A stretch of 64,000 bases of DNA from Hyphomicrobiaceae bacterium (GCA_028066055.1 JALCBY010000011.1:54642-118641), one strand, 5' to 3'; positions 49,654 through 58,729 are shown, counted from the first letter of the stretch. Numbers and translations are program-made. The notes: generated by a model from the sequence alone, not told the origin.

Positions 49654-51447
49654 ATGAAGATGCCGGCCAAACGCAAGCTCGATCCGATCCTGACCGCCGT
49701 TATGGCGAACCGTCTTGACGGAATCGTTCGGGAGATGTCGAACACGCTGCTGCGCGCGGGCCGTTCCGCGGTCATCAGCAGCGCGCGGGATTTTTCGTGT
49801 TCGATCGCCACCGCGGACAATCAATTGCTCTCATCCGCTGAAGGCCTGCCGGGCCACATTTTCGGTACGCAGATGATGACCAAGGCCATGTGCGACCTGC
49901 ACGATGATCTGAGCGAAGGAGACGCGTTCCTCCACAACGATCCGTATCTCGGCAACACGCATCCTGCCGATCACGGGTTTCTGGTGCCGGTTTTCTTCGA
50001 AGGGGAGCATATGTTCACCGTGTGCGCGAAGGCGCATCAGGCTGATATCGGAAACAGCGTACCCACGACCTATTTTGTGCATGCCAAGGATGTTTATGAA
50101 GAAGGGTCGCTCGTATTTCCGTGCGTCCGAATACAGCGCGATTATGAAACCATCGCTGACATTGTCCGGATGTGCCGTGCCAGGATACGCGTACCCGAAC
50201 AGTGGCACGGAGATTTCCTCGCCGGGATCGGCTCCGCGCGCATTGGTGAGCGCAGATTGAAGGCATTCTGCGAGAAGTACGGCAAGGCTCTGGTCAAGCA
50301 ATTCATTCGCGAATGGCTCGACTATTCGGAGCAATGCATGGTTCACGCAATCCGAAGGATGCCGAAGGTGCAGCTCACCAACACCGGTGCGCATGATCCG
50401 TTCGAGCCCATTCTGCCTGAGGGGCTACCGTTGTCGATCACAATCGACATTGATCCGGACAAAGGAAACATTGTCGCCGATTTGACCGACAATCCGGATT
50501 GTGTGCCCTGCGGACTGAATCTGAGCGAGGCGTCGGCGACGAGTGGCGTACTCAATGGCATTTTCAATTGTCTGGGACCGGACATACCGCACAACTCTGG
50601 CTCGTTCCGGCCTGTGACAATGAAATTTCGGGAGAACTGCGTGGTCGGTGCGCCTGCATATCCTCATTCCTGCTCTGTCTCGACGACGAATGTCGCCGAT
50701 CGGCTGGTCAACATGACCCAGAGCGCGTTTGCGGCACTGGGTGAGGGCAACGGCATTGCCGAAGGCGGATGCGGACTGGGTGTTGGAATGGCGGTTATTT
50801 CCGGAACCGACCCGCGCCGGGGACGCAGATATGTGAATCGGCTGATGGCGACGACAAATGGCGGGCCGGCCAGCCCGATGGCTGATGGCTGGGTGACATT
50901 TGCTATCCCGGTTATCGCCGGATTGATGTACCGGGACAGCGTCGAGGTGGATGAATTCAAATATCCGATCCGGATCGCCAGTATGCGGTTGGTGCCGGGC
51001 TCCGGGGGGGCCGGCAAGTATCGTGGCGCTCCGAATCAGGAAGTCGTCTACGGACCTCGTTTCGACAAGCTCACCGCCATTATCCCATGCGACGGCCAAG
51101 TCTACCCGGCCAGGGGAATCCTGGGAGGGATGGACGGGTCACTTGGCCGTTCCTACAAGATCGATGCGAGGGGGAAGCAGACCAAACTTCCGAACATCAC
51201 AACAGTCACAATCGAGCCGGGAGAATGGCTTCTGGGTCTCGATACGAGCGGCGGCGGTTACGGTGATCCATTGGATCGCGATCCCGAGCGTGTGCTTCAT
51301 GATGTGCTGGAACACTGGGAAACCGGGGATCGCGCACGTGACATATATGGCGTGATCCTGAATCAGGATCCTGAAGGTGGACTTGTGGTGGATTTGAAGG
51401 GAACAGAGGCGCGTCGCGAAGAGATTAGGGCGAGCCGGGCGAGTTGA
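49654..51447 (+). CDS. HyuB-family protein (hydantoinase B/oxoprolinase, module D)
   Basis: The 597-residue partner of the preceding HyuA has N-terminal LDGIVREMSNTLLRAGRSAVISSARDFSCSI, the metal-site region GDAFLHNDPYLGNTHPADH, GSGGAGKYRGAPNQE and C-terminal LDTSGGGYGDPLDRDPERV, as in hydantoinase B subunits. A second ATG two codons later (49660) is also usable. It is followed by the enolase-superfamily gene, whose best start lies 47 bases after the stop. Confidence 0.88.
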   Translation: MKMPAKRKLDPILTAVMANRLDGIVREMSNTLLRAGRSAVISSARDFSCSIATADNQLLSSAEGLPGHIFGTQMMTKAMCDLHDDLSEGDAFLHNDPYLGNTHPADHGFLVPVFFEGEHMFTVCAKAHQADIGNSVPTTYFVHAKDVYEEGSLVFPCVRIQRDYETIADIVRMCRARIRVPEQWHGDFLAGIGSARIGERRLKAFCEKYGKALVKQFIREWLDYSEQCMVHAIRRMPKVQLTNTGAHDPFEPILPEGLPLSITIDIDPDKGNIVADLTDNPDCVPCGLNLSEASATSGVLNGIFNCLGPDIPHNSGSFRPVTMKFRENCVVGAPAYPHSCSVSTTNVADRLVNMTQSAFAALGEGNGIAEGGCGLGVGMAVISGTDPRRGRRYVNRLMATTNGGPASPMADGWVTFAIPVIAGLMYRDSVEVDEFKYPIRIASMRLVPGSGGAGKYRGAPNQEVVYGPRFDKLTAIIPCDGQVYPARGILGGMDGSLGRSYKIDARGKQTKLPNITTVTIEPGEWLLGLDTSGGGYGDPLDRDPERVLHDVLEHWETGDRARDIYGVILNQDPEGGLVVDLKGTEARREEIRASRAS

Positions 51448-51494
51448 CGATTCCGCCCGGTGCGAGCGGTCGTGCCCGAACAAGCGGTGAACCC

Positions 51495-52601
51495 ATGACC
51501 AAAATCGCCAATGCCGAAGCAATTTTGGTGTCTATCCCGTTTGAATCCGGTGGGACGCCGCCGTGGAGTTTTGGCGGCGCGCCCAGGAATGCCTTCGACA
51601 TCATGCTGGTGCGGCTGGAAACCGAGGACGGGATCGTCGGATGGGGTGAGGCGTTCTCACGCAATCAGGATCGATCCCTTCAGGCGCTGATTGAGTCTCG
51701 AATTCTTCCGCTTGTCATTGGCCGTGAAGCAGACCGCATCGCCGAAACCAAATTCGAACTGGAATTCGAGCTTCACAACTTCGGTCGTGTCGGTCCGGTC
51801 ATGTACGGTATTTCCGCGGTAGAGATCGCGCTGTGGGATATCCTTGGGAAGCGCTGCGGTCAGCCGCTTGCAGCACTTCTTGGAGGCGCGTTCGCCGGCG
51901 AGGTCGAAGTCTATGCCAGCCTCATGCGATACGGTTCGCAGGAACTTGTGGCGGAATGGACAAAAAAGGCAATCGGGCTTGGTTACAAGAACATCAAGCT
52001 CCACGAGGTCGAGCTGCCGGTCATCAAGGCAGCGGTGCAGGCGGCAAGCGGCAAAGCCCGCGTGACACTCGACACCAACTGCCCGTGGTCTGTCGAGGAG
52101 GCCCTGGAATACGACAAGGCACTTGAACCCCTTGGACTGGACTGGCTGGAGGAACCGGTTTGGCCTCCCGAAAACTACAAAGGTCTCGCCCGCATCCGGC
52201 AGGCGGGACGCCACCTAATCGCCGCCGGTGAAAATGCCGGCAGCATGTATGACTTCGTTGCCATGATCGATGCAGGTGCGATCGACATCGCGCAACCGGA
52301 TGTCGCCAAGACCGGCGGCATTATCGAACTGCAGAAGATCGCGGCCCTGTGCGAGACCCATGGAGTGGAATTCGTACCGCACTGCGCGTTGTTCGGTCCC
52401 GGGCAGGTGGCAACGATCCACATTTGCGCCGCGCACCGGCGCGTTCCGATGCTGGAGCGGCTGTTCTGCGAATTCGAAGCCGAGCTTTATGGCGAATACG
52501 GAATCCCGAAAAGGGCGCATTTCGTTGTTCCGACCGAGCCCGGTCTGGGGCGTGATCCCGATCCGCATGTCATCAGGGAATATCGAGTGACGACGAACTG
52601 A
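51495..52601 (+). CDS. Mandelate racemase/muconate lactonizing enzyme family protein (enolase superfamily)
   Basis: The 368-residue enzyme abstracts a proton next to a carboxylate. Metal ligands are visible as Asp in VTLDTNCPWS, Glu in DWLEEPVWPP and Glu in AAGENAGS. A basic residue lies in YKNIKLHEVE and a catalytic His in EFVPHCALFGPG, the arrangement of the mandelate racemase subgroup, so it may be an acid-sugar dehydratase or a racemase/epimerase. ATG 51495 starts MTKIANAEAILVSIP, the family start; the frame extends to 51444 and overlaps hyuB. It appears to be the last gene of module D and may racemise the ring-opened product (inference). Confidence 0.88.
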   Translation: MTKIANAEAILVSIPFESGGTPPWSFGGAPRNAFDIMLVRLETEDGIVGWGEAFSRNQDRSLQALIESRILPLVIGREADRIAETKFELEFELHNFGRVGPVMYGISAVEIALWDILGKRCGQPLAALLGGAFAGEVEVYASLMRYGSQELVAEWTKKAIGLGYKNIKLHEVELPVIKAAVQAASGKARVTLDTNCPWSVEEALEYDKALEPLGLDWLEEPVWPPENYKGLARIRQAGRHLIAAGENAGSMYDFVAMIDAGAIDIAQPDVAKTGGIIELQKIAALCETHGVEFVPHCALFGPGQVATIHICAAHRRVPMLERLFCEFEAELYGEYGIPKRAHFVVPTEPGLGRDPDPHVIREYRVTTN

Positions 52602-52692
52602 TTTGCGGGCGAATTCAAATTCGTGAATCTGCACGCGACAAACGTCGCGCCGATCGCTCATGCAAGTTCCACGCATGCGTTTCTCTGAAAAA

Positions 52693-52995
52693 TCAGAGCA
52701 CTACCTCGAAACCTTCGAAGTTGGGGTGTCCTTGATAGAGCCCTTTCGTCTTGCCTGCATCGCGATGGGCGGCACGAAAATGTGCCGAGCGCGTCCAATC
52801 TTCAAAGGCTTCGCGTGAAGCCCAGATCGTGTGGGAGGAGTAGAGCGTGTGGTCTTCACTTTCCGGTCCGCGCAAAAGGTGAAATTCAACGAAGCCGTCG
52901 ACCTTGTCGAGATGTGTATCGCGCGATCTCCAGACTTCCTCGAAATCCTTCTCGCGCCCTTTAGCGACCTGAAACCGGTTCATGGCAATAAACAT
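52693..52995 (-). CDS. IsdG/HmuQ-type haem-degrading monooxygenase (ABM domain)
   Basis: The 100-residue ABM-domain protein keeps the haem-oxygenase triad of the IsdG family: Asn6 (MFIAMNRF), Trp67 (FEDWTRS) and His77 (FRAAH), almost exactly at the positions known for IsdG (7, 67, 77). It would open haem and release iron in the cytoplasm, as the HmuQ/HmuD enzymes of rhizobia do. ATG 52995 is preceded by AAGAGG at eight bases. No haem transporter is adjacent, so it is isolated between the enolase-family gene (convergent) and the YejA-type gene. The family call is good; the function rests on the triad. Confidence 0.8.
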   Translation of the reverse strand: MFIAMNRFQVAKGREKDFEEVWRSRDTHLDKVDGFVEFHLLRGPESEDHTLYSSHTIWASREAFEDWTRSAHFRAAHRDAGKTKGLYQGHPNFEGFEVVL

Positions 52996-53080
52996 GCGCA
53001 AACCTCTTCATTCTTGATGCGGTTGTCTTGGTGTTCGCCGGCTATTCCTTGTCAAATACCAATGGCGAAAACGAGACCGT

Positions 53081-54898
53081 TCAGTTGGCAGAGGGTGGCT
53101 TCGCCCACCATCTGTCAGCATAGGATGGATACACATCCGGGACGATTTTGGGATGAGAGAATTTGTCCCAATGCGCAATCCAAACCTCATTGCTTCTCCA
53201 TAGCGGAACGACATATCGCTGCCACCGTAACGTCCTGTCGAACAAGCGCGCCCCGGTCTGGAGCGTATCCCAGTTCCTGGCTTTAAGCATCGCGGCAATT
53301 GCGGTGTCGAGAACCGGATCTTTCGCCCCGGCAAGGGCATAGGACCCCTGCCGGTCCGCAAGGGCGCTCCCCCAAAGCAGGCGTTCCGCATTACCTGCTA
53401 CAAGCTTCGGAGTTAATGTGAGATCGGCGATATCAAAATCATGGTCGAGGAGTTTGCGCACCGCGGAAGTTGGTTCCAGTGACGGGTATGACAGCTTGAT
53501 ACCCAGCCGTTCAAGGTTGCGGGCAAGCGGACCAAGAACGCGGACCAGGGAGGGGTTGCTGAAGACGACGTTGATGATGAACTGTTTGCCCGTCGCGGGA
53601 TCAATGCGGCTGCCGTTCGCGACGCGGTAACCGGCCTCTTTCAGTAGCGTGTCGGCCTGCCGGAGTGCACTGCGGTCGGAGTTGAACCCGTCGCGGACAG
53701 CAGGTCCAGGCCGACTAATCGCCTCCTGAGGAAGTGCCTCGGACTTGCCGGCCAGAACGTCTTTTTCCTCAGTTGAAATCGGTCCGTCCGCCGCAAGTTG
53801 TGTATTGCCAAAAAAACTCTCTACGGGTTTGTATCGACCGGAGAAGAGAACCTTGTTCGTCCAGTCAAAATTGTATGCGAGAGCGACGGCCTGGCGCACC
53901 CGGCGATCCTGGAACCGTGCACGACGCAGGTTGAAAACGAGCGTTGCCGTGGTGCCTGGCGTGTTGAGCCTGAACGTCCGCCTGACGATGCGAATTCCGT
54001 TGCGCTGGATATTCTTGTAGGCGCTGGACCATCGTGCTGCATCGCGCTCGCGCCACACATCGAACTCACCGGCGGTAAAGGCTTCCAGTGCAACTGTCCT
54101 GTCGCGGTAATACTCGATTCCGATAGCGTCAAAGTTGTATCGGCCAACATTGACCGGAAGGGACCTGGCCCAATAGTCCTTTACGCGCTCAAGCGAAAGC
54201 GAGCGTCCGGCGGTTACCGTTTTCACCCTATAGGGCCCACTGCCGAGCGGTATTTCAAGAGACTTTCCCTTCGCATTGCGGTCTTTCCAGAAGTGGGCGG
54301 GATGGATCGGCAATGTACCGACAATGCGAACAAACTCACGGTCTCCCGGCTTCTTTGAACGGAAAACCACGACCCGCTGCGCCTCCTGCTCGACTGTGAA
54401 CAATCGCAGCACCTGGCGGTAGTAAGGTGCGCCCTGGCTGGCGAGCGTACGGAACGTAAAGACGACGTCCTCTGCGGTGATTGGCGCGCCGTCGTGCCAG
54501 CGCGCATCGGACCTGAGCTTGAAACGGACCCAACTCAGATCGTCGGAGACCTCGGTCATTTCGGCCAGCAGCCCATAGTAGCCGGCGGCTTCGTCGGCGC
54601 TGGCGACTATCAGAGTGTCGTACAGGTGGCGGCGCAAATCGGCCGGCGTGGTGCCGGGATAACGCAGCGTATTCAGGGAATCGAACGTTCCCACGCGCCC
54701 CCAGCGAATTCCACCTCCCTTCGGAGCGTCAGGGTTCACATAGTCGAAGTGTGGGAAGTCCGATGGGTATTTCAGTTCGTGGATGGGTGAATAGCCATGT
54801 GCGGGGACCTCCGCGGCGACCCGCATCGGTGGCAACGTCGTGAAAATGAGGGTTGCCATCAGAGCGCACGATAACGGGAGACGACGAATTCGCCCCAT
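53081..54898 (-). CDS. Peptide ABC transporter substrate-binding protein (YejA type, family 5)
   Basis: The 605-residue periplasmic protein has a signal peptide (MGRIRRLPLSCALMATLIFTTLPPMRVAA) and the YejA-type N-terminus KYPSDFPHFDYVNPDAPKGG, with family-5 features such as FDSLNTLRYPG and SDARWHDGAPITAEDVVFTF. YejA normally works with YejB, YejE and YejF to import oligopeptides, but none of these is adjacent. ATG 54898 has GGAG seven bases upstream and is preferred to 54904 or 54955. It is on the same strand as the oppBCDF operon (58765-62937), whose own binding protein is a remnant, so it might serve that operon (inference). Confidence 0.9.
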   Translation of the reverse strand: MGRIRRLPLSCALMATLIFTTLPPMRVAAEVPAHGYSPIHELKYPSDFPHFDYVNPDAPKGGGIRWGRVGTFDSLNTLRYPGTTPADLRRHLYDTLIVASADEAAGYYGLLAEMTEVSDDLSWVRFKLRSDARWHDGAPITAEDVVFTFRTLASQGAPYYRQVLRLFTVEQEAQRVVVFRSKKPGDREFVRIVGTLPIHPAHFWKDRNAKGKSLEIPLGSGPYRVKTVTAGRSLSLERVKDYWARSLPVNVGRYNFDAIGIEYYRDRTVALEAFTAGEFDVWRERDAARWSSAYKNIQRNGIRIVRRTFRLNTPGTTATLVFNLRRARFQDRRVRQAVALAYNFDWTNKVLFSGRYKPVESFFGNTQLAADGPISTEEKDVLAGKSEALPQEAISRPGPAVRDGFNSDRSALRQADTLLKEAGYRVANGSRIDPATGKQFIINVVFSNPSLVRVLGPLARNLERLGIKLSYPSLEPTSAVRKLLDHDFDIADLTLTPKLVAGNAERLLWGSALADRQGSYALAGAKDPVLDTAIAAMLKARNWDTLQTGARLFDRTLRWQRYVVPLWRSNEVWIAHWDKFSHPKIVPDVYPSYADRWWAKPPSAN

Positions 54899-55174
54899 GA
54901 GCATTCTCCAGATTTGCAAAAACGGCAGGATGGTAGGGCGTAATCGCGTGCCCAATTACTGCAAAGTCGCCAACTTCATTTTTGAGCAAAGTGCAGCAGT
55001 TCCGGTAATCGGGAGGCGCCGTCATCGATATTGGAAAACCGATAGATAATTCAGTTTGGTGCAATTATCTGCTTCGGAACATTGCACTGGAGCGCAGGTG
55101 CGGTTCTGGCTTAGTTGAGAGCAAGGATCCGCCGAAGGGACGGCGTCACTGGGACGGAATACCGGTATTTGGAC

Positions 55175-56452
55175 ATGTGTCAGGCTTGTTCAGCGCTTAC
55201 AGTGGATGGGAAGCCGATTGCCACCCGCCGCAAGAAGCTGTGGGAGATCGAAGAGTGCTACCACTGTTCGATCCTGGGAACGTGTCTCAGTATGCGAGAT
55301 CTCGAGAAGATCGGCCCCAAGACAAAAATCCGTTTCAAGCCCGGCGCCAGCGAATACATCATCCACGGGACATTCGTAACCTGCGTCAAGGAGCACTCGG
55401 ATGTCGCGCGGGTATTGCATCGCGCGCTTGACAGAAAGTACCGAACGGCCATCGACCAGTTGAAGAAGGTGACCTGCCGTGACGATCTGAGAGCGTATTG
55501 GCAGGACAATCTGAAACGCGGAAATGTACCATCCGCCTTTTGGGCGGTCATGTCGCATCCTTTGGCCGATGGAACCTTCTCACAGGAGGTGTTTGGCGAA
55601 GTTCACATGCTCTCGCATATGGTCGGTTCGGCAAACCGGGAAGCGCTTCAGCGTCTCGACCAACTGGAGGCGCAGTCCCGAGCCGCTGCCGTGGCCATGG
55701 ACGAGGAGCGGCTTCGCCATCGCAGATTGGTCGATGAACGCAATGCAATGATCGCGGACCTGAGATCACAACTTGAACCGCAGGCCAAACTCAAGGGCAG
55801 ATTGGTTGCGTTGGAAGCGCAGGTCGCGCAGTTGGAAAGCAATGAAGGATATCGAAACCTCAAAACCATCGCGAGCGAACAAACTCGCGAAGCCGCCGCG
55901 AAAAGTATAGCCCTTCGGCGAGCCGACAAGGTGATAGCCACTCAGAAAGCGAAGATCAGGAAAGATGAGGCGGAAATCCGTGCGCTTCGGCGGGCGCTTG
56001 ACGATTCCCGGGCCAGGGTCGACCGCGTGGAACGTTTTCTCGAGAGCGAATTGTTCCGCTCATTTGAAGGTGCTCTGTTTCCTGCAAAGCAGAAGACAGC
56101 CAGCGATCTCCAGGCGGCCGGAGAAGTATTGGATCTCGACGGTGCGACGATTGTGTATATCGGTGGCCACAAGTCGAAAATTCGCCACATCAGAACATTC
56201 GTTGAATGCGCGAACGGCGAGTTCATTCATCACGATGGCGGGCTGGAGGAAAGCGATATGAGGCTTTCTCAGATCTTGGGCAGAGGCGATTTCGTGATGT
56301 GCCCGATCGATTGCATCAGCCACAATGCGTGTTTGCGCGCGAAAAAATTCTGCAAGCATGCCGGCAAGAATTTTGTGCCGCTACGAGGCACAGGTTTGTC
56401 GTGTTTCGTCACGTCTCTTCACGAGGTGGTTTCGAGCGGAGACCAGCACTGA
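55175..56452 (+). CDS. DUF2325-domain protein with N-terminal Cys cluster and coiled coil
   Basis: The 425-residue protein has no known function. The N-terminus carries CQAC and, 30 residues on, CYHCSILGTC, together a likely metal site. Residues 60-165 contain HGTFVTCVKEH, AFWAVMSHPLADG and FGEVHMLSHMVGSANREAL. Residues 170-310 form a long coiled coil rich in Ala, Arg, Glu and Leu. The C-terminal domain (about 325-420) matches DUF2325: IVYIGGHKSKIRHIRTFVE, FIHHDGGLEES, DFVMCPIDCISHNA, KKFCKHAGKNFVPLRG. ATG 55175 (MCQACSAL) is taken as start; a TTG at 55115 would add 20 residues without a visible ribosome binding site. A membrane coiled-coil protein is encoded next. Confidence 0.75.
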   Translation: MCQACSALTVDGKPIATRRKKLWEIEECYHCSILGTCLSMRDLEKIGPKTKIRFKPGASEYIIHGTFVTCVKEHSDVARVLHRALDRKYRTAIDQLKKVTCRDDLRAYWQDNLKRGNVPSAFWAVMSHPLADGTFSQEVFGEVHMLSHMVGSANREALQRLDQLEAQSRAAAVAMDEERLRHRRLVDERNAMIADLRSQLEPQAKLKGRLVALEAQVAQLESNEGYRNLKTIASEQTREAAAKSIALRRADKVIATQKAKIRKDEAEIRALRRALDDSRARVDRVERFLESELFRSFEGALFPAKQKTASDLQAAGEVLDLDGATIVYIGGHKSKIRHIRTFVECANGEFIHHDGGLEESDMRLSQILGRGDFVMCPIDCISHNACLRAKKFCKHAGKNFVPLRGTGLSCFVTSLHEVVSSGDQH

Positions 56453-56542
56453 GAGTGTTTCCGTTCGATGATTGGCGGATCCAGCAATGGGTACGGCGTG
56501 CGTGAAGCTTCGTATCAGTCCGTGCGACATGAGGTAAGCAGG

Positions 56543-57004
56543 ATGAGTTCTACAAACAAAACGGAAAGCGGTGAGGGGGAGACCGCATCGATGCCGGAAA
56601 CAAGGTCTCAATGGGCGTGGGGTCTGGCAACGCTTCTGTTGATCGTGTTGGCCTTCACTTCGCACGAGTTGACGCAGGCTCAACGGCAGTTGGAAAAATC
56701 CGAAAGCAGGCCGGCAACCGCGCAAGAAGCAAGCGGGAGCGTGAACGGATCGCATCCCGATATGACAAAAATAATTGAAACGCTGAAGAAAGTGGATTCC
56801 GCGTCAAACAGGAAGGCCGTGAACCTCAAACGCGCGTTGGGTGATGTCAACAATCAGCTTCAACACGCGCTTCAGGACGTCGACAGGCTGGGGGCGGAAC
56901 ACAGAAATGTTGCCGCTCTGCGGGGCAAGCTCAAAGCGGTGCAAAACAAGCTCGAAATGGCCATTGCAGAAGTTGAAATGTACGAAAAACCGACGCTGCA
57001 ATAA
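56543..57004 (+). CDS. Membrane-anchored coiled-coil protein of unknown function
   Basis: The 153-residue protein has a short polar N-terminus, one membrane segment (WAWGLATLLLIVLAFTSHEL, about 23-42) and a charged helical remainder that is probably a coiled coil (KVDSASNRKAVNLKRALGDV). No family was recognised. ATG 56543 has AGCAGG upstream, and the frame's earlier start at 56468 lies in non-coding-looking sequence. It follows the DUF2325 gene by 90 bases on the same strand and may be co-transcribed. It is convergent with the LysR gene. Confidence 0.6.
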   Translation: MSSTNKTESGEGETASMPETRSQWAWGLATLLLIVLAFTSHELTQAQRQLEKSESRPATAQEASGSVNGSHPDMTKIIETLKKVDSASNRKAVNLKRALGDVNNQLQHALQDVDRLGAEHRNVAALRGKLKAVQNKLEMAIAEVEMYEKPTLQ

Positions 57005-57070
57005 GAGCAGATAGCCGAAGGGGGCATGGCTGCCCATGTGGTGCGGTCGTAGCCGGCATGCCAAAGGTCT

Positions 57071-57991
57071 TCAGTCTTTTCCGTTCGCCATTGCGCCATT
57101 GAGCAGTTGGGATCGCACCCATTCATGGCATTCATCGCGGTCCTGGCTGCGATGCCAACCAATATAGGTCTGGACCTCGAATTGGGGAAAGGGCGGCTTG
57201 ATTTCCGCCAGGTCCAGCTTCTCGCCGACTGCCCGAAATGTCGACTGAGGAAGGGTGGCAAGGCTGTCGGATTCCAGCGCCAGCAACAGCGCGGTGAAAA
57301 CCGACGGCACGATCTGCAGTTTGTCCGCGGCAACGCCATGGCATTCCAGGTGTGCCAGTACCGGCTTCGGCGCATCTGCCTCCCGTGCGATCAAAATATG
57401 CTCCAGCTTCTCAAATGCCGTTTTGCTGACCCGCTTGCCTGCTGACGGATGTCCGGCGGAGCCGACGGTCACGTAACGCTCGCTGTTGAAAGGGCGCCAA
57501 ACAAAATCCGCCGCATCCTCGCGTGGCGCATCTTCAGTGACGACGAACTGGACAGTATTCTGCCGCAGGTCCTCTAAACTTTGCTCGCTGTCATATGGGC
57601 GGCATTCGAGGTCGATACCGGCCGCCGCCTGACGAACGGTACGGCGCGTTTCACCAAGCACGGACAATTCATAAGTCTGCGGGCAGGCAAAAATGAATGT
57701 GCGTTCCTGAAGCTGCGGCTCAAAGGGGATTTCCGGACGCAGCAGCCCCTCGATCCCGGCGCAGATTATGTGAACCGTAGGAGCCAACTCCTGTGCCTTG
57801 GCTGTGGCGACAAGGCGCTGTCCGGCGCGCACGAACAGCTCATCCTGGAATATCTCGCGCAAATTCGCCAATGCGTGACTGACCGCGGATGGGCTGCGTC
57901 CCAGCCGCTCCGCCGCCTTCGTCACACTCGCGTCCACAAGCAGCGAATCCAGGACCACAAGCAGGTTTGCGTCGATTTCCTTAAGATGCAT
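57071..57991 (-). CDS. LysR-family transcriptional regulator
   Basis: The 306-residue protein begins MHLKEIDANLLVVLDSLLVDASVTKAAERLGRSPSAVSHALANLR, the NodD/LinR-like branch of LysR regulators, followed by an effector domain (FIFACPQTYELSVLG onward). It lies between the DUF2325/coiled-coil genes and the divergent CPCC-protein gene and is divergent from the latter across about 210 bases, the classical LysR arrangement. A role controlling that neighbour is inference. Confidence 0.9.
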   Translation of the reverse strand: MHLKEIDANLLVVLDSLLVDASVTKAAERLGRSPSAVSHALANLREIFQDELFVRAGQRLVATAKAQELAPTVHIICAGIEGLLRPEIPFEPQLQERTFIFACPQTYELSVLGETRRTVRQAAAGIDLECRPYDSEQSLEDLRQNTVQFVVTEDAPREDAADFVWRPFNSERYVTVGSAGHPSAGKRVSKTAFEKLEHILIAREADAPKPVLAHLECHGVAADKLQIVPSVFTALLLALESDSLATLPQSTFRAVGEKLDLAEIKPPFPQFEVQTYIGWHRSQDRDECHEWVRSQLLNGAMANGKD

Positions 57992-58192
57992 GATTTGCAG
58001 CTATCCTATATATATTCATGTTTTTGATTGAATAATCAGTGGGCGTGGCAATTTTGTGTTCGTCCAGATAATTTGCGCAAAATGCATCAATTCACCTGCA
58101 AACATTGCGCTTTTCAAAACAGATGGACGGCGGTAGCTGGGGATGGGGACAAGGCTGGCAGTTCGGTGGCTTCAGGAAGACAGGGAAAAAAA

Positions 58193-58219
58193 GTGTCAAA
58201 AATGTCAAAAGTGTCAATG
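58193..58219 (+). repeat. Three tandem nine-base repeats at the start of the CPCC-protein gene
   Basis: GTGTCAAAA, ATGTCAAAA and GTGTCAATG follow one another in frame and encode VSK-MSK-VSM. Each unit begins with a possible start codon, so unit number changes would alter the N-terminus by three residues without a frameshift. AGGAAG (58174-58179) and CAGGG (58181-58185) are candidate ribosome binding sites. Confidence 0.6.
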
Positions 58220-58729
58220 GAACCAGATCAGCTTCATCATTGTCCGGATCACGCCCGCGTAAACAAAGAGCTGCCGCTCGTTGAAGATTTCGGTTTCGAT
58301 TCGCGGGAAAAGGCCATTCTCGACATCATTCGACATTTGAGCTGCGGCCTTGTCGTGTCTGCGTATGACGGGGCGGGAAAGGCTCAGGAGCGGGCCGATC
58401 TTGAGTGGACCGAAGAAGGCGGGCACCGGATCGTAAAGGCTGTGGCCTACCTTCTGGCACGGCTTCAGGCCATCCGGACGGTCGCGTTCGAGTTTATCGT
58501 GGTCGATTGTCCATGTTGCAGAAAGCACATCTGTCAAAGCGAGCTACAGCTGCTTCTGCTCTTGAGAGCGGGCCGTCGCAACGATCCATACCGGCTTGCC
58601 GAGGCCGCGAAGCTTGTCGCCGCATCGGGCGAGCCAAGCGGTTTGATGATCGCGTCGAGAACACTCGGGAGCGTATTGAAGGACTGCGACAAGTACATGC
58701 TGAGCGCAGGCAACAGAACGCTGCACTGA
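58202..58729 (+). CDS. Conserved-looking cytoplasmic protein with CPCC motif, unknown function
   Basis: I do not recognise a family. From ATG 58202 the 175-residue protein begins MSKVSMEPDQLHHCPDHARV, then KAILDIIRHLSCGLVVSAYD and a basic/helical central region, VVDCPCCRKHIC (three Cys in CPCC plus one more, a likely metal or redox site) and a C-terminal helical region (RRNDPYRLAEAAKLVAASG). The frame is open from 58028, but that part looks non-coding. The start is uncertain because three nine-base repeats (58193-58219) offer GTG 58193, ATG 58202, GTG 58211 and ATG 58217 in frame. It is divergent from the LysR gene. Confidence 0.6.
   Translation: MSKVSMEPDQLHHCPDHARVNKELPLVEDFGFDSREKAILDIIRHLSCGLVVSAYDGAGKAQERADLEWTEEGGHRIVKAVAYLLARLQAIRTVAFEFIVVDCPCCRKHICQSELQLLLLLRAGRRNDPYRLAEAAKLVAASGEPSGLMIASRTLGSVLKDCDKYMLSAGNRTLH

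Noticed and set aside
52682..52697. Short hairpin CTCTGA-AAAA-TCAGAG at the end of the IsdG-type gene
   Set aside because: A six-base AT-mixed stem without a T-run, overlapping the stop codon, is too weak to call a terminator.
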